The position numbers were made by a program, and so were the translations under genes. Of a stretch of DNA of 64,000 nucleotides, positions 9,475 through 18,931 are shown piece after piece. Numbering within the stretch: the first letter of the stretch is position 1; the number at the start of each line of letters is the position of its first letter. A model generated the notes under the pieces. The model did not search any database. It was not told the origin of the DNA and saw only the letters and a program-made list of their open reading frames with translations. This DNA is from Lachnospiraceae bacterium (lineage in GTDB: Bacteria; Bacillota; Clostridia; Lachnospirales; Lachnospiraceae), in assembly GCA_017550535.1 (NCBI GenBank), contig JAFZOS010000027.1:1-64000 (forward strand). Direction: 5' to 3'.

Positions 9475-11154
9475 ATGCAATTATCGGGATCTGAAATAGT
9501 AATTGAATGCTTGAAGGAACAGGGAGTTGATACCGTATTCGGATATCCTGGCGGTACGATACTGAATATCTATGATGCGCTTTACAAGCATCCGGAGATC
9601 AGACATATTCTTACCAGTCATGAACAGGGGGCGGCTCATGCCGCGGACGGTTATGCACGTGCAACGGGTAAGGTGGGAGTATGTATGGCAACATCAGGCC
9701 CCGGTGCGACAAATCTTGTTACGGGAATTGCAACGGCATTTATGGACTCCGTTCCGCTCGTTGCCATCACTGCAAATGTCAACCTTCCTCTGTTGGGAAA
9801 GGATACATTCCAGGAAGTGGATATAGCGGGTGTATCCATGCCGATAACAAAACACGGATATATAGTAAAAGATGTAAATGTCCTTGCGGATACGATAAGG
9901 AAAGCATTCGCCATAGCAAGGTCGGGAAGGCCGGGTCCGGTTCTTGTTGATATAACAAAGGATGTAACAGCAAATAAGGCGGAATATAAAAAACAGAAGC
10001 CGTTTGAGCTTGATATACCCAGGCGCTTTACGGATGATGATATTGAAAAGGCCGTAAAACTTATTGAAAAGTCAAAAAGGCCGTATATATACACCGGAGG
10101 AGGAACGGTAATATCGGGGGCCAGTGCAGAACTTGCCGAATTTGCACACAGAATAGATGCGCCGGTATGTGATACCCTTATGGGCAAGGGCGGTTTTGAC
10201 GGAAACGATGAACTTTATACCGGTATGATAGGTATGCACGGGACCAAGACATCAAACTTAGGAGTCAGTCAATGTGACCTGCTTATTGCAATTGGAGCAC
10301 GTTTTTCGGACAGGGTGGTAGGAAAGGCGAGCAAGTTTGCTTCAAAGGCAAAAATCCTGCATATAGATATCGATCCCGCAGAAATAAACAAAAATATAAA
10401 AACAGATGCGAGCATAGTAGGTGATGTTAAAGAGGTTCTTAACATCCTTAATTCAAAACTCAATAAAAAGAGTAATCCCGAGTGGATTGAAAGGATAAAG
10501 GAATTAAAGGAAAAATATCCTTTGAAATATGAGAGTGACAAACTCACCTGCCCCTATGTTCTTGAAGAATTATACAGGCAGACCAAAGGAGAAGCCATAA
10601 TAACAACCGATGTTGGGCAACATCAGATGTGGGCGGCCCAATATTACAGGTATAAAGAGCCCCGCACCTTCATTTCATCCGGTGGCCTGGGAACAATGGG
10701 ATACGGTCTTGGAGCCTGCATAGGTGCCAAGGTCGGAAGGCCTGATAAAACCGTAATAAATATTGCAGGTGACGGATGCTTTCGAATGAACATGAACGAA
10801 CTTGCTACTGCAAGCCGTTATGACATACCGATAATACAGGTGCTTATAAACAATGAAGTGCTTGGTATGGTAAGGCAGTGGCAGACTCTTTTCTACGGCG
10901 GCAGATATTCAAATACCGTATTGACAGACAAGGTTGATTACCAGATGGTGGCAAGGGGACTTGGATGTGAAGCTATAAAGATCACAAAGAAGGAAGAAGC
11001 TGCCGAGGCAATAAGCAAGGCACTTAAGCTTAACAAACCGGTACTGCTCGAGTGCGTCATAGATCAGGATGACAAGGTATTCCCGATGGTTCCGGCAGGG
11101 GCGCCTATTGAGGAAGTGTTTGATGCGGATGATCTTAATGAACAAAATGATTAA
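9475..11154 (+). CDS. ilvB: Acetolactate synthase, catalytic (large) subunit
   Basis: A ThDP-dependent enzyme that condenses two pyruvates (or pyruvate and 2-ketobutyrate) in branched-chain amino acid synthesis. The ThDP-activating glutamate is Glu50 in TSHEQGAAHAADGYARATG; the cofactor-binding GDGCFRMNMNEL...VLINN motif is at the C-terminal domain; PGATNLVTG and the FAD-region GMHGTKTSN are also present. Length 559 matches biosynthetic AHAS large subunits. No ilvN regulatory subunit follows; the next gene encodes an L,D-transpeptidase. A regulatory subunit, if any, must be elsewhere. A catabolic acetolactate synthase cannot be fully excluded, but neighbours leuB and ilvD favour the anabolic role. 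Confidence 0.95.
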   Translation: MQLSGSEIVIECLKEQGVDTVFGYPGGTILNIYDALYKHPEIRHILTSHEQGAAHAADGYARATGKVGVCMATSGPGATNLVTGIATAFMDSVPLVAITANVNLPLLGKDTFQEVDIAGVSMPITKHGYIVKDVNVLADTIRKAFAIARSGRPGPVLVDITKDVTANKAEYKKQKPFELDIPRRFTDDDIEKAVKLIEKSKRPYIYTGGGTVISGASAELAEFAHRIDAPVCDTLMGKGGFDGNDELYTGMIGMHGTKTSNLGVSQCDLLIAIGARFSDRVVGKASKFASKAKILHIDIDPAEINKNIKTDASIVGDVKEVLNILNSKLNKKSNPEWIERIKELKEKYPLKYESDKLTCPYVLEELYRQTKGEAIITTDVGQHQMWAAQYYRYKEPRTFISSGGLGTMGYGLGACIGAKVGRPDKTVINIAGDGCFRMNMNELATASRYDIPIIQVLINNEVLGMVRQWQTLFYGGRYSNTVLTDKVDYQMVARGLGCEAIKITKKEEAAEAISKALKLNKPVLLECVIDQDDKVFPMVPAGAPIEEVFDADDLNEQND

Positions 11155-11174
11155 AAACATCGCGGTAACAGTTT

Positions 11175-12596
11175 ATGCTTAAAAAAGCAGTTAAAATAAC
11201 AATCATAATACTTATCGGCATAATCATCGTTATCGGAGCCGGTTACGGCGTTATATGCGGGTTTTATTCCGGAGTATTTCTGTGCGGTACATATGTTAAC
11301 GGCAGGGACATAAGCGGAATGACGGTTGAACAGGCTTCCGGATATCTTACCGACACGTACGGAGAGGGCATGGATCTGTCTGATCTGTCCCTCACATTTC
11401 AAGGCCGGGACGGGTATTCTGAGTCGATAGATCCGGAAAATATCGGTTTGAAGGCCGATATGAATGCTTACCTTGAGGAATTAAAAAACTCCCAGAAGCC
11501 ATACGAATGGCCTGTGTATTTCATGTATCCGACCGGTTACCGGTCATCGCCTCTTTTAACATTTGATGAAGACATGTTAAAGAGCGCGATCAGGGGATTA
11601 AATTGCGTTAAGGAAGCAAAAAAGGACAAGACTGATCTTATCGAAATTCGCAGAGAGGGAAACGGATTTACCCTTTTTAATAATATTGAAGACACACCGG
11701 ACGAAGAGGCTATATATGATAGAGCTGTGGAAATCCTTGGTAAAACTGCAGTCAGGGATATTGTAATTGATTTTACGGATTGCTATATACCTCATGAAAT
11801 ACCCGAGAAATTTAATGACACGCTCAGTCTGTATGATAAGATAAGCAGGGTTGCGTCTTCAAAGATAAAATACTCTGATTCACCGTTAAGTTATGAGCTT
11901 GACGGTTCCAAATGCCTAAGCTGGCTGGTTACGGGTAACGACGGCCTTCCGATTCTTGATGAGAACGGTGAACTGGTATTTGATGAGACCAAGGTTGAGC
12001 AATGCACCGAGAAGCTTGCCGAAGTTTTCGATACTTCCGGTGGAGTGATAAACTGGAAGAAACAAAACGGCGAGATCGTAACCCTTAACAATCAGATGCA
12101 AGGTTATTCGGTTGATCAGGAAAACGAGGCATTACGGATAAAAGAAAGCCTTTTAAGGGGCGGCGTCATGGAAAGATCGCCGATATATTCGCAGATGGGT
12201 CCCGGAAGAGGACGTGATGTTGTCGGAAAAACATATATTGAAGTCGACATGGGTTCCCAAAAACTGTATTATTATGTGGACGGTGCCCTGAAATTAAAGA
12301 CAGATGTGGTTACCGGAAACATAAGGCGCGGCAACGGTACGCCCGAGAAGCTGTGTTACGTATATTTCAAGCAGAAGAACAGGACTCTGCACGGTGCGAA
12401 TTATGCAACATTTGTATACTACTGGATGGCAGTTACCGGTCATATCGGAATACATGATGCAACCTGGAGGAGCAAATTCGGAGGAGAGATCTATAAGACC
12501 GACGGTTCGCACGGATGCATAAATATTCCCAAGAATATGGCAGCGCAGCTTTATGATATAGTTGAAGTCGGCACACCCTGTGTGTTATATTATTAA
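11175..12596 (+). CDS. L,D-transpeptidase (YkuD domain), membrane anchored
   Basis: Forms 3-3 cross-links in, or attaches proteins to, peptidoglycan on the outer face of the membrane. An N-terminal helix (about residues 5-27) anchors it. A long central region (about 40-330) resembles the peptidoglycan-binding 'PG_binding_4' repeats of Gram-positive L,D-transpeptidases, with a GRDISGMTVEQA start. The C-terminal YkuD domain runs from about residue 350 (KTYIEVDMGSQKLYYY) to the active-site motif SHGCINIP, with nucleophile Cys448. Length 473 is usual for this architecture. The SD is weak. It sits 20 bases after ilvB, probably by chance, and reads into serC, though serC may have its own promoter. 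Confidence 0.9.
   Translation: MLKKAVKITIIILIGIIIVIGAGYGVICGFYSGVFLCGTYVNGRDISGMTVEQASGYLTDTYGEGMDLSDLSLTFQGRDGYSESIDPENIGLKADMNAYLEELKNSQKPYEWPVYFMYPTGYRSSPLLTFDEDMLKSAIRGLNCVKEAKKDKTDLIEIRREGNGFTLFNNIEDTPDEEAIYDRAVEILGKTAVRDIVIDFTDCYIPHEIPEKFNDTLSLYDKISRVASSKIKYSDSPLSYELDGSKCLSWLVTGNDGLPILDENGELVFDETKVEQCTEKLAEVFDTSGGVINWKKQNGEIVTLNNQMQGYSVDQENEALRIKESLLRGGVMERSPIYSQMGPGRGRDVVGKTYIEVDMGSQKLYYYVDGALKLKTDVVTGNIRRGNGTPEKLCYVYFKQKNRTLHGANYATFVYYWMAVTGHIGIHDATWRSKFGGEIYKTDGSHGCINIPKNMAAQLYDIVEVGTPCVLYY
12562..12591 (+). promoter_or_regulatory. Possible sigma-A promoter for serC-serA
   Basis: TTGAAG at 12562-12567, an 18-base spacer, and TATATT at 12586-12591 preceded by TG one base earlier (extended -10). 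It lies inside the last codons of the L,D-transpeptidase gene, about 30 bases before serC. Plausible but untested. Confidence 0.4.
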
Positions 12597-12619
12597 ATCA
12601 TTTACTTAAGGAGGATATT

Positions 12620-13702
12620 ATGAAGAGAGTTTACAACTTTTCGGCGGGTCCCGCAGTTTTACCTGAGGAAGTATTAAAAGAAGCTGCAGATGAGATGCTT
12701 GATTATAAGGGAAGCGGCATGTCTGTAATGGAGATGAGTCATCGCTCAAAGGTTTATGACAATATCATCAAGGAAGCCGAGGCCGATCTTCGCGAGCTCA
12801 TGAACATTCCCGATAATTACAAGGTATTATTCCTTCAGGGAGGAGCAAGCCAGTTCTTTGCCGAAGTGCCCATGAACATGATGAAGAATAAGAAAGCCGG
12901 TTATATAGTAACAGGACAGTGGGCCAAGAAAGCGTATCAGGAGGCCAAGATATACGGCGAAGCTGTTGAACTTGCCTCATCAGCTGACAAAACCTTCTCA
13001 TATATCCCCGATTGTTCGGATCTTCCGATAACGGATGACATGGACTATGTATATATCTGTGAGAACAATACCATCTACGGTACAAAGTATAAAACTCTTC
13101 CCAATACCAAGGGAAAGGATCTTGTTGCCGATGTTTCATCATGCTTCCTGTCAGAGCCTGTAGATGTTTCAAAATATGCCGTTATCTACGGCGGAGTGCA
13201 GAAGAATGTAGGTCCAGCCGGCTGCGTTATAGCTATAATAAGGGATGATCTTATAACCGATGATGTGCTTCCCGGAACTCCCACCATGCTCAAATGGAAG
13301 ACTCAGGCAGATGCTGATTCTCTTTACAACACTCCTCCCTGCTACACGATCTATATCTGCGGCAAAGTGTTCAAATGGTTAAAGAAAATGGGCGGACTTG
13401 AAGCAATGAAAGCGCTCAACGAGAAGAAGGCAAAAATACTGTATGACTATCTTGACGAGAGCAGTCTGTTTAAAGGAACTGTTGAAAAGGAAAGCCGTTC
13501 ACTCATGAACGTTCCGTTTGTTACCGGAAATGAAGAACTTGATGCCAAATTTGTCAAAGAGGCCAAGGAAGCAGGTTTTGAGAACCTTAAGGGCCATAGG
13601 ACTGTAGGCGGAATGAGAGCTTCTATCTACAATGCAATGCCTATAGAAGGAGTGGAGGCATTGGTAGAGTTCATGAAGAAGTTTGAAAAAGAAAACGCTT
13701 AA
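12620..13702 (+). CDS. serC: Phosphoserine aminotransferase
   Basis: A PLP enzyme that transaminates 3-phosphohydroxypyruvate to phosphoserine, the second step of serine synthesis. It starts with the typical VYNFSAGPAVLPEEVL and carries FLQGGASQFF, the PLP-lysine motif GGVQKNVGPAG (Lys195) and an ending with GGMRASIYNAMP. Length 360 is normal. AGGAGG lies six bases before the ATG. serA follows 24 bases later, so the two first enzymes of the serine branch are made together; the phosphatase serB is not seen here. Confidence 0.97.
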   Translation: MKRVYNFSAGPAVLPEEVLKEAADEMLDYKGSGMSVMEMSHRSKVYDNIIKEAEADLRELMNIPDNYKVLFLQGGASQFFAEVPMNMMKNKKAGYIVTGQWAKKAYQEAKIYGEAVELASSADKTFSYIPDCSDLPITDDMDYVYICENNTIYGTKYKTLPNTKGKDLVADVSSCFLSEPVDVSKYAVIYGGVQKNVGPAGCVIAIIRDDLITDDVLPGTPTMLKWKTQADADSLYNTPPCYTIYICGKVFKWLKKMGGLEAMKALNEKKAKILYDYLDESSLFKGTVEKESRSLMNVPFVTGNEELDAKFVKEAKEAGFENLKGHRTVGGMRASIYNAMPIEGVEALVEFMKKFEKENA

Positions 13703-13726
13703 ATACCGGATTCGGAGGTTGATACT

Positions 13727-14890
13727 ATGTTCAGATATACATGCTTAAATCCAATAGCAAATGTTGGCCTTGAGAGGTTCACAGCCAATTTTGAAAAGAC
13801 AGATGATATAAACGAGGCGCAGGGCGTACTTGTAAGGAGTGCTTCAATGCATGACATGGAACTGCCGTCAGGCCTTCTTGCAATAGCGAGGGCGGGAGCG
13901 GGAGTTAACAACATTCCGCTTGATGAATGTGCAAAAAAGGGGATTGTTGTATTTAATACCCCCGGTGCCAATGCAAACGGTGTAAAGGAGCTTGTAATTG
14001 CGGGAATGCTGCTTGCTTCACGTGACGTGGTGGGAGGCATCAACTGGGTTCAGGGCGCTAAAGATGAAGCTGACATCGCAAAGATGGCCGAGAAAGAAAA
14101 AAAGAAGTTCGCAGGAACTGAGATCCAGGATAAGAAGCTTGGTATTATCGGCCTCGGAGCGATCGGTGTCAGGGTCGCCAATGTTGCAAAGCATCTCGGA
14201 ATGCAGGTTTTCGGATATGATCCGTATATCTCTGTAGATGCGGCATGGAACTTATCAAGGGATATCAAACATGTTCTTGACGTGAACGAAATTTATGAGC
14301 AGTGCGATATCATAACCATCCATGTACCGCTGATGGACAGTACCAGGAATACCATAAACAAAGATGCCATCGATAAGATGAAGGATGGCGTGATAATCCT
14401 TAATTTTGCAAGGGATCTGCTGGTAGATGAAGCCGCCGTGCTCGACGCCATAAAGGCGGGTAAGGTAAGGAAATATGTTTCCGATTTTCCAAATCCAACA
14501 ACAGCAGGCAAGGAAGGCTGTATAGTAATACCGCATCTTGGAGCATCAACAGAGGAATCCGAAGACAACTGCGCAAAGATGGCCGTTAAGGAACTTATGA
14601 ACTACCTTGAAAACGGAAATATTGTTAATTCCGTAAACTTCCCGGGCTGTGATATGGGAGTATGCACTAATGCGGGACGTATAGCAATTATGCATAAGAA
14701 CGTCACAAATATGATATCAAAGTTTACCGGAGTGTTCGGTGACAGCGGCTTTAATATTTCGGATATGACCAATAAATCAAAAGGTGAATATGCGTATACC
14801 ATGCTCGACCTTGATGAGGCGGTAACCGATGAGATAATAGGAAAGCTTGAAGCAATAGAAGGAGTTATAAGAGTAAGGGTTGTTAAATGA
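13727..14890 (+). CDS. serA: D-3-phosphoglycerate dehydrogenase, short ACT-domain form
   Basis: Oxidises 3-phosphoglycerate to 3-phosphohydroxypyruvate with NAD, the entry step of serine synthesis. The Rossmann motif is LGIIGLGAIGVRVANVAKHLG (about residues 139-159); the D-2-hydroxyacid dehydrogenase catalytic elements are the Arg/Glu region and the His in VIPHLGASTEESE. The last 75 residues look like an ACT domain (NKSKGEYAYTMLDLD). At 387 residues it lacks the long intervening domain of 520-aa SerA proteins and belongs to the short type known from Clostridia. A strong terminator lies just after the stop. Confidence 0.95.
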   Translation: MFRYTCLNPIANVGLERFTANFEKTDDINEAQGVLVRSASMHDMELPSGLLAIARAGAGVNNIPLDECAKKGIVVFNTPGANANGVKELVIAGMLLASRDVVGGINWVQGAKDEADIAKMAEKEKKKFAGTEIQDKKLGIIGLGAIGVRVANVAKHLGMQVFGYDPYISVDAAWNLSRDIKHVLDVNEIYEQCDIITIHVPLMDSTRNTINKDAIDKMKDGVIILNFARDLLVDEAAVLDAIKAGKVRKYVSDFPNPTTAGKEGCIVIPHLGASTEESEDNCAKMAVKELMNYLENGNIVNSVNFPGCDMGVCTNAGRIAIMHKNVTNMISKFTGVFGDSGFNISDMTNKSKGEYAYTMLDLDEAVTDEIIGKLEAIEGVIRVRVVK

Positions 14891-14901
14891 TGATACCTAT
14901 G

Positions 14902-14934
14902 AAAAGATCCCCGGAGCGATCCGGGGATCTTTTG
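14902..14934. terminator. Bidirectional rho-independent terminator
   Basis: AAAAGATCCCCGG / CCGGGGATCTTTT is an almost perfect 13-base inverted repeat around an AGCGAT loop, with A-runs on one side and T-runs on the other. It can end serC-serA on the plus strand and the convergent 86-aa gene on the minus strand. Confidence 0.9.
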
Positions 14935-15195
14935 TTACAGTTTGAAATCGAAATCAGGACCCATATCCTCGCGATACTTGTTCTCGACTTCAACTCCCTG
15001 CTCGGATGCAAGATCCATATATTTAATAAACACATCTTCAATCGCCATACCCGTTTCGTCCGCCAATTGAAGCATCACCGGGCGCAGTTTTGAAAGCTGC
15101 TCAGACACATGAGTGTTCTGTGGATCTATATCCTTAAGTACTTCCTCGGCATATTTGTTTATCCTGTCAAGAAACAGCCTGTCATTTTCAGTCAT
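14935..15195 (-). CDS. Hypothetical small helical protein, 86 aa
   Basis: An 86-residue, acidic, probably all-helical cytoplasmic protein without Cys clusters or membrane segments. It is supported as a real gene by AGGAGG seven bases before its ATG, by a terminator that lies exactly at its 3' end, and by its placement between two oppositely oriented units. A TATAAT on the minus strand at 15231-15226 could serve as -10, but no -35 is obvious. I do not recognise the family. It is a single-gene unit embedded between serA and the DUF1015 gene. Confidence 0.7.
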   Translation of the reverse strand: MTENDRLFLDRINKYAEEVLKDIDPQNTHVSEQLSKLRPVMLQLADETGMAIEDVFIKYMDLASEQGVEVENKYREDMGPDFDFKL

Positions 15196-15250
15196 TGTAA
15201 TCCTCCTGACGATATTATTCTATGAATTATAATATCATAAATACTTTATG

Positions 15251-15279
15251 TTGTTAAGTATGACATTTTCTGCTACAAT
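15251..15279 (+). promoter_or_regulatory. Sigma-A-type promoter for the DUF1015-glgB-mscS unit
   Basis: TTGTTA (15251-15256), 17-base spacer, TACAAT (15274-15279). Transcription would begin about 25 bases before the ATG at 15312, leaving room for the AGGAGG ribosome site. Confidence 0.6.
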
Positions 15280-15311
15280 ATCTAGTGTATGCGAAAAAAC
15301 AGGAGGACATT

Positions 15312-16553
15312 ATGGCTACAATACTACCTTTTAAGGCAATAAGGCCTGCCGAAGGTCTTGCAGACAAGATAGCGGCACTTCCCTATGATGTATACAGTCG
15401 TGCCGAAGCAAAAGAGGCTGTAAAGGGAAACGATAAAACATTTTTAAGGATAGACAGGGCCGAAACTGCATTTGATGACTCGGTTGATACATACGATGAC
15501 AGGGTATATGAAGAAGCAAACCGTCTGTTTCGAAAAATGCTAAGTGACGGTGACTTTGTAAAGGATGACAGTTCCTGTTACTATATTTACGAACTCACAA
15601 TGAACGGCCGTTCGCAGACCGGTATCGTCGGCTGCGCATCAATAGATGATTATTTAAACAGCGTGATAAAAAAACACGAGAATACCCGTGCTGACAAGGA
15701 AGTTGACAGGATCCGTCATGTGGATGCTCTCAGTGCACAGACGGGACCGATCTTTTTGGCTTACAGATCAAATGATGTTATAAATTCGACAGTAAACAGG
15801 ATCAAAGGATCAAAACCGGTAAATGATTTTGTTTCGGATGACGGTATAAGACATCGTGTATGGATAATAGACGATATTACCGATATTAACAGCATTTCAG
15901 ATGCATTTAAGGCAATGGACTCAATATATATAGCCGACGGGCATCACAGGTGTGCGAGCGCAGTCAAGGTAGGACTTAAGCGAAGGGAAGCATTCCCGGG
16001 GTACAGCGGTAACGAAGAATTCAATTATTTTCTTTCGGTATTGTTTCCCGATGAGCAGTTGATGATAATGGATTACAACAGGGTGATAAAGGATCTGAAC
16101 GGTCATGAAATAAATGAAGTTCTTGATAAACTGGGGGAACTCGGGGAACTTAAGGAAAAGGGAACAGACGCTTACAGGCCGTCTCATAAAGGTGAGGTTT
16201 CGATCTTTGCCGAAGGAATATGGTATTCGCTTGAGTTTGATGATAAGTTTAAGAGCAGTGATCCCGTTGCGGGTCTTGATGTGTCGATATTACAGGACAA
16301 CGTACTTGGGCCGCTGTTTGGTATTGAGGATCCCAAAACCGACAAAAGGATTGACTTTGTCGGCGGAATAAGGGGACTTGATGAGCTTAAAAGGCGATGC
16401 GACGTTGACTGCAGGATCGCTTTTGCAATGTATCCCACATCTATAGATGAACTGTTTGCGGTTGCCGATGCGGGACTGTTAATGCCGCCCAAGTCAACAT
16501 GGTTTGAACCAAAGCTGCGGAGCGGACTGTTTATACATGAAATAGAACGATGA
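15312..16553 (+). CDS. DUF1015 family protein
   Basis: A 413-residue cytoplasmic protein of the DUF1015 family (often annotated as 'uncharacterised conserved protein, possibly HTH'). Family marks are the N-terminal ATILPFKAIRP...LPYDVYSRAEA stretch, the EKTG-like KKHENTRADKEVDRIRHVDALSAQTGPIFLAY region, YIADGHHRCASA (about residues 210-222), and a C-terminal PPKSTWFEPKLRSGLFIH. Start ATG 15312 follows AGGAGG by five bases; upstream in-frame codons lack an SD. In many Clostridia this family sits beside serC-serA, as it does here, which has prompted suggestions of a link to serine metabolism; the biochemical role is not established. glgB follows 26 bases later. Confidence 0.88.
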   Translation: MATILPFKAIRPAEGLADKIAALPYDVYSRAEAKEAVKGNDKTFLRIDRAETAFDDSVDTYDDRVYEEANRLFRKMLSDGDFVKDDSSCYYIYELTMNGRSQTGIVGCASIDDYLNSVIKKHENTRADKEVDRIRHVDALSAQTGPIFLAYRSNDVINSTVNRIKGSKPVNDFVSDDGIRHRVWIIDDITDINSISDAFKAMDSIYIADGHHRCASAVKVGLKRREAFPGYSGNEEFNYFLSVLFPDEQLMIMDYNRVIKDLNGHEINEVLDKLGELGELKEKGTDAYRPSHKGEVSIFAEGIWYSLEFDDKFKSSDPVAGLDVSILQDNVLGPLFGIEDPKTDKRIDFVGGIRGLDELKRRCDVDCRIAFAMYPTSIDELFAVADAGLLMPPKSTWFEPKLRSGLFIHEIER

Positions 16554-16579
16554 TCATATATAACACACAGGAGGATCCC

Positions 16580-18931
16580 ATGGATAAAAAACTGTACAAG
16601 TTAATGGATTGGGCAAGGATTGAAGGGCTTGTATACTCGGAGGAGGATAAGCCGCATGATTTTCTGGGTGCACATTATGTACTTGGAGGACTCCTTATTC
16701 AGGCGTATCTTCCCGGGATTGACGATATAAAAAAAGTATATGCTGTAGTTAAGATGGGCAGCGAAGGTATAAAGGAGCATCAGATGGAACTAATGGATGA
16801 ATCGGGTTTCTATGCCGCGTTCATCCGCAGCATAAAAAAGGTAAAGTATGATTATCACTATAAGATCTGTTTGAATGACGGTACAGTCATTGAGGCGGAT
16901 GATCCTTATCGGTTTACAAGCACCGTAAGTGACAGGGATATAGCAAAGCTGAATGCAGGGATACATTATGAAGCCTATAACGTTATGGGCGCTCATATAA
17001 GGACGATAAACGGCGTTAAAGGAACCAGCTTTGCAGTATGGGCCCCAAATGCGGTGAGGGTCAGTGTCGTCGGTGATTTCAATAACTGGGACGGACGCAG
17101 GCATCAGATGCGAAGGCTTGAGGAAGGCGGGATATTTGAACTGTTCATACCCGGAGTAGGAGAAGGAGACGTATATAAATACGAGCTGAAATTAAAGGGT
17201 GATATCATCAAGTTCAAGGCGGACCCGTACGGTTTTGGTGCCGAACTCAGGCCGGCTACGGCTTCGATAGTAAGGAATATCGAAGGATTTAAGTGGTCCG
17301 ATGAGAAGTGGCTTGAAAACAGGAAGGAAAAACAGGGCAGGGATAAACCTTTAAGTATTTATGAAGTACATCTCGGTTCGTTCAAGAAACCTGATGATGG
17401 ACGTGAGTTTTACAATTACCGGGAGTTGGCCCCACTTATTTCCGATTATGTACTTAAGATGGGGTATACGCATATCGAAGTAATGCCCGTAATGGAGCAT
17501 CCGCTCGACCAGTCCTGGGGTTATCAGGTTGTAGGTTACTATGCGCCGACAAGCCGTTACGGTACCCCCGAAGACCTTATGTATTTCATGGATCATATGC
17601 ATAAGATGGGGATCGGTGTGATCCTTGACTGGGTGCCCGCGCATTTTCCAAAAGATGACCACGGGCTTGCCGAGTTCGACGGTACATGCCTGTATGAGCA
17701 TCTTGACCCGAGACAGGGATATCATCCTCATTGGAGGACTTCAATATATAATTACGGACGCCCGCAGGTCAGCAATTATCTGCTTGCAAATGCGCTATAC
17801 TGGATCAAGGAATATCATGCTGACGGTATCAGGATGGATGCAGTTGCATCAATGCTGTACCTTGATTACGGTAAACAGGACGGACAATGGGTGGCCAATA
17901 TGTACGGCGGTAACGAAAACCTTGATGCCGTCGAATTTCTTAAACATTTCAATTCGATACACGAAAAGCTGGATGACGGCTCAATAGTGATAGCGGAAGA
18001 ATCAACAGCATGGCCCAAGGTTTCCGGAAGCCTGCTTGATGACGGGCTTGGATTTGATTATAAGTGGAATATGGGCTGGATGAATGATTTTACTGAATTC
18101 ATGCGTTACGATCCGCTGTTTCGGTCGGGTCATTATTCCGAGCTTACATTCAGTATGATATACGCATATTCTGAACGGTTCATACTTGTATTTTCACATG
18201 ATGAAGTTGTACACGGAAAATCATCGATGCTTTCAAAGATGCCGGGTGAACGAAAGGATAAGTTTGCAAACCTGCGCGCTGCTTACGGGTATATGATGAC
18301 GCATCCCGGCAAATTCCTGACATTCATGGGGCAGGATATCGGTGAATGGGATGAATGGAATGAAAACAGGAGTGTTGAATGGGATCTCCTGCAATATGAC
18401 GAACATAAGTACCTGAATGCCTATGTCAGGGATATGCTTGCTTTCTACAAGTCGAATCCGGCATTATATGAACTTGACAACGAGATAGATGGTTTCGAAT
18501 GGATAAACAATATATCAGGAAATGAATGCATAATCGTATTCTTAAGGAAATGTCCCTCACAGACCCTTTTGGTTGTATGCAATTTTGCCAATATTTCACG
18601 GGATCAGTACAAGATAGGTGTTCCTTTCCCCGGAAAATATAAGGAAGTATTCAATTCGGATGATCTAAAGTACGGAGGAACAGGTTATATTAATCCAAGG
18701 GTAAAAGTTTCGAAATTCGATGAGTGCGACGGACGTGATGATTCGTTAAGGATAAAAGTAGCACCGCTTTCTGTTTCCGTATTCAGGTACGACGGTCCCG
18801 CCGAGCCAAAGAAACCTTCAAATAAAAAAAGCGTAAAGAAGTCATCTGCAAAAGCAGGTAAATCACATAAGGATTTAAGGCATGAGCTTGAGGATAAGTA
18901 CAACAGGGAAGAGAGGGGACTTACTGATTAA
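16580..18931 (+). CDS. glgB: 1,4-alpha-glucan branching enzyme with Lys-rich C-terminal tail
   Basis: Creates alpha-1,6 branches in glycogen. Domains in order: an N-terminal beta module (about 1-105), CBM48 (about 120-210; SFAVWAPNAVRVSVVGDFNNWDGR), and the GH13 barrel with EVMPVMEHPLDQSWGYQVVGYYAPTSRYG, nucleophile Asp420 in GIRMDAVAS, acid/base Glu473 in VIAEESTAWP, and FSHDEVVHGK. The start is ATG 16580 after AGGAGG. At 783 residues it exceeds the usual 630-730, partly because of a charged, Lys/Ser-rich tail of about 40 residues after the C-terminal beta domain. Its stop overlaps the ATG of the MscS gene (TAATG). Confidence 0.96.
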   Translation: MDKKLYKLMDWARIEGLVYSEEDKPHDFLGAHYVLGGLLIQAYLPGIDDIKKVYAVVKMGSEGIKEHQMELMDESGFYAAFIRSIKKVKYDYHYKICLNDGTVIEADDPYRFTSTVSDRDIAKLNAGIHYEAYNVMGAHIRTINGVKGTSFAVWAPNAVRVSVVGDFNNWDGRRHQMRRLEEGGIFELFIPGVGEGDVYKYELKLKGDIIKFKADPYGFGAELRPATASIVRNIEGFKWSDEKWLENRKEKQGRDKPLSIYEVHLGSFKKPDDGREFYNYRELAPLISDYVLKMGYTHIEVMPVMEHPLDQSWGYQVVGYYAPTSRYGTPEDLMYFMDHMHKMGIGVILDWVPAHFPKDDHGLAEFDGTCLYEHLDPRQGYHPHWRTSIYNYGRPQVSNYLLANALYWIKEYHADGIRMDAVASMLYLDYGKQDGQWVANMYGGNENLDAVEFLKHFNSIHEKLDDGSIVIAEESTAWPKVSGSLLDDGLGFDYKWNMGWMNDFTEFMRYDPLFRSGHYSELTFSMIYAYSERFILVFSHDEVVHGKSSMLSKMPGERKDKFANLRAAYGYMMTHPGKFLTFMGQDIGEWDEWNENRSVEWDLLQYDEHKYLNAYVRDMLAFYKSNPALYELDNEIDGFEWINNISGNECIIVFLRKCPSQTLLVVCNFANISRDQYKIGVPFPGKYKEVFNSDDLKYGGTGYINPRVKVSKFDECDGRDDSLRIKVAPLSVSVFRYDGPAEPKKPSNKKSVKKSSAKAGKSHKDLRHELEDKYNREERGLTD

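Noticed and set aside
14887..15093. Plus-strand open frame after serA
   Set aside because: It crosses the terminator and is antisense to the 86-aa gene, which has the better SD and terminator.
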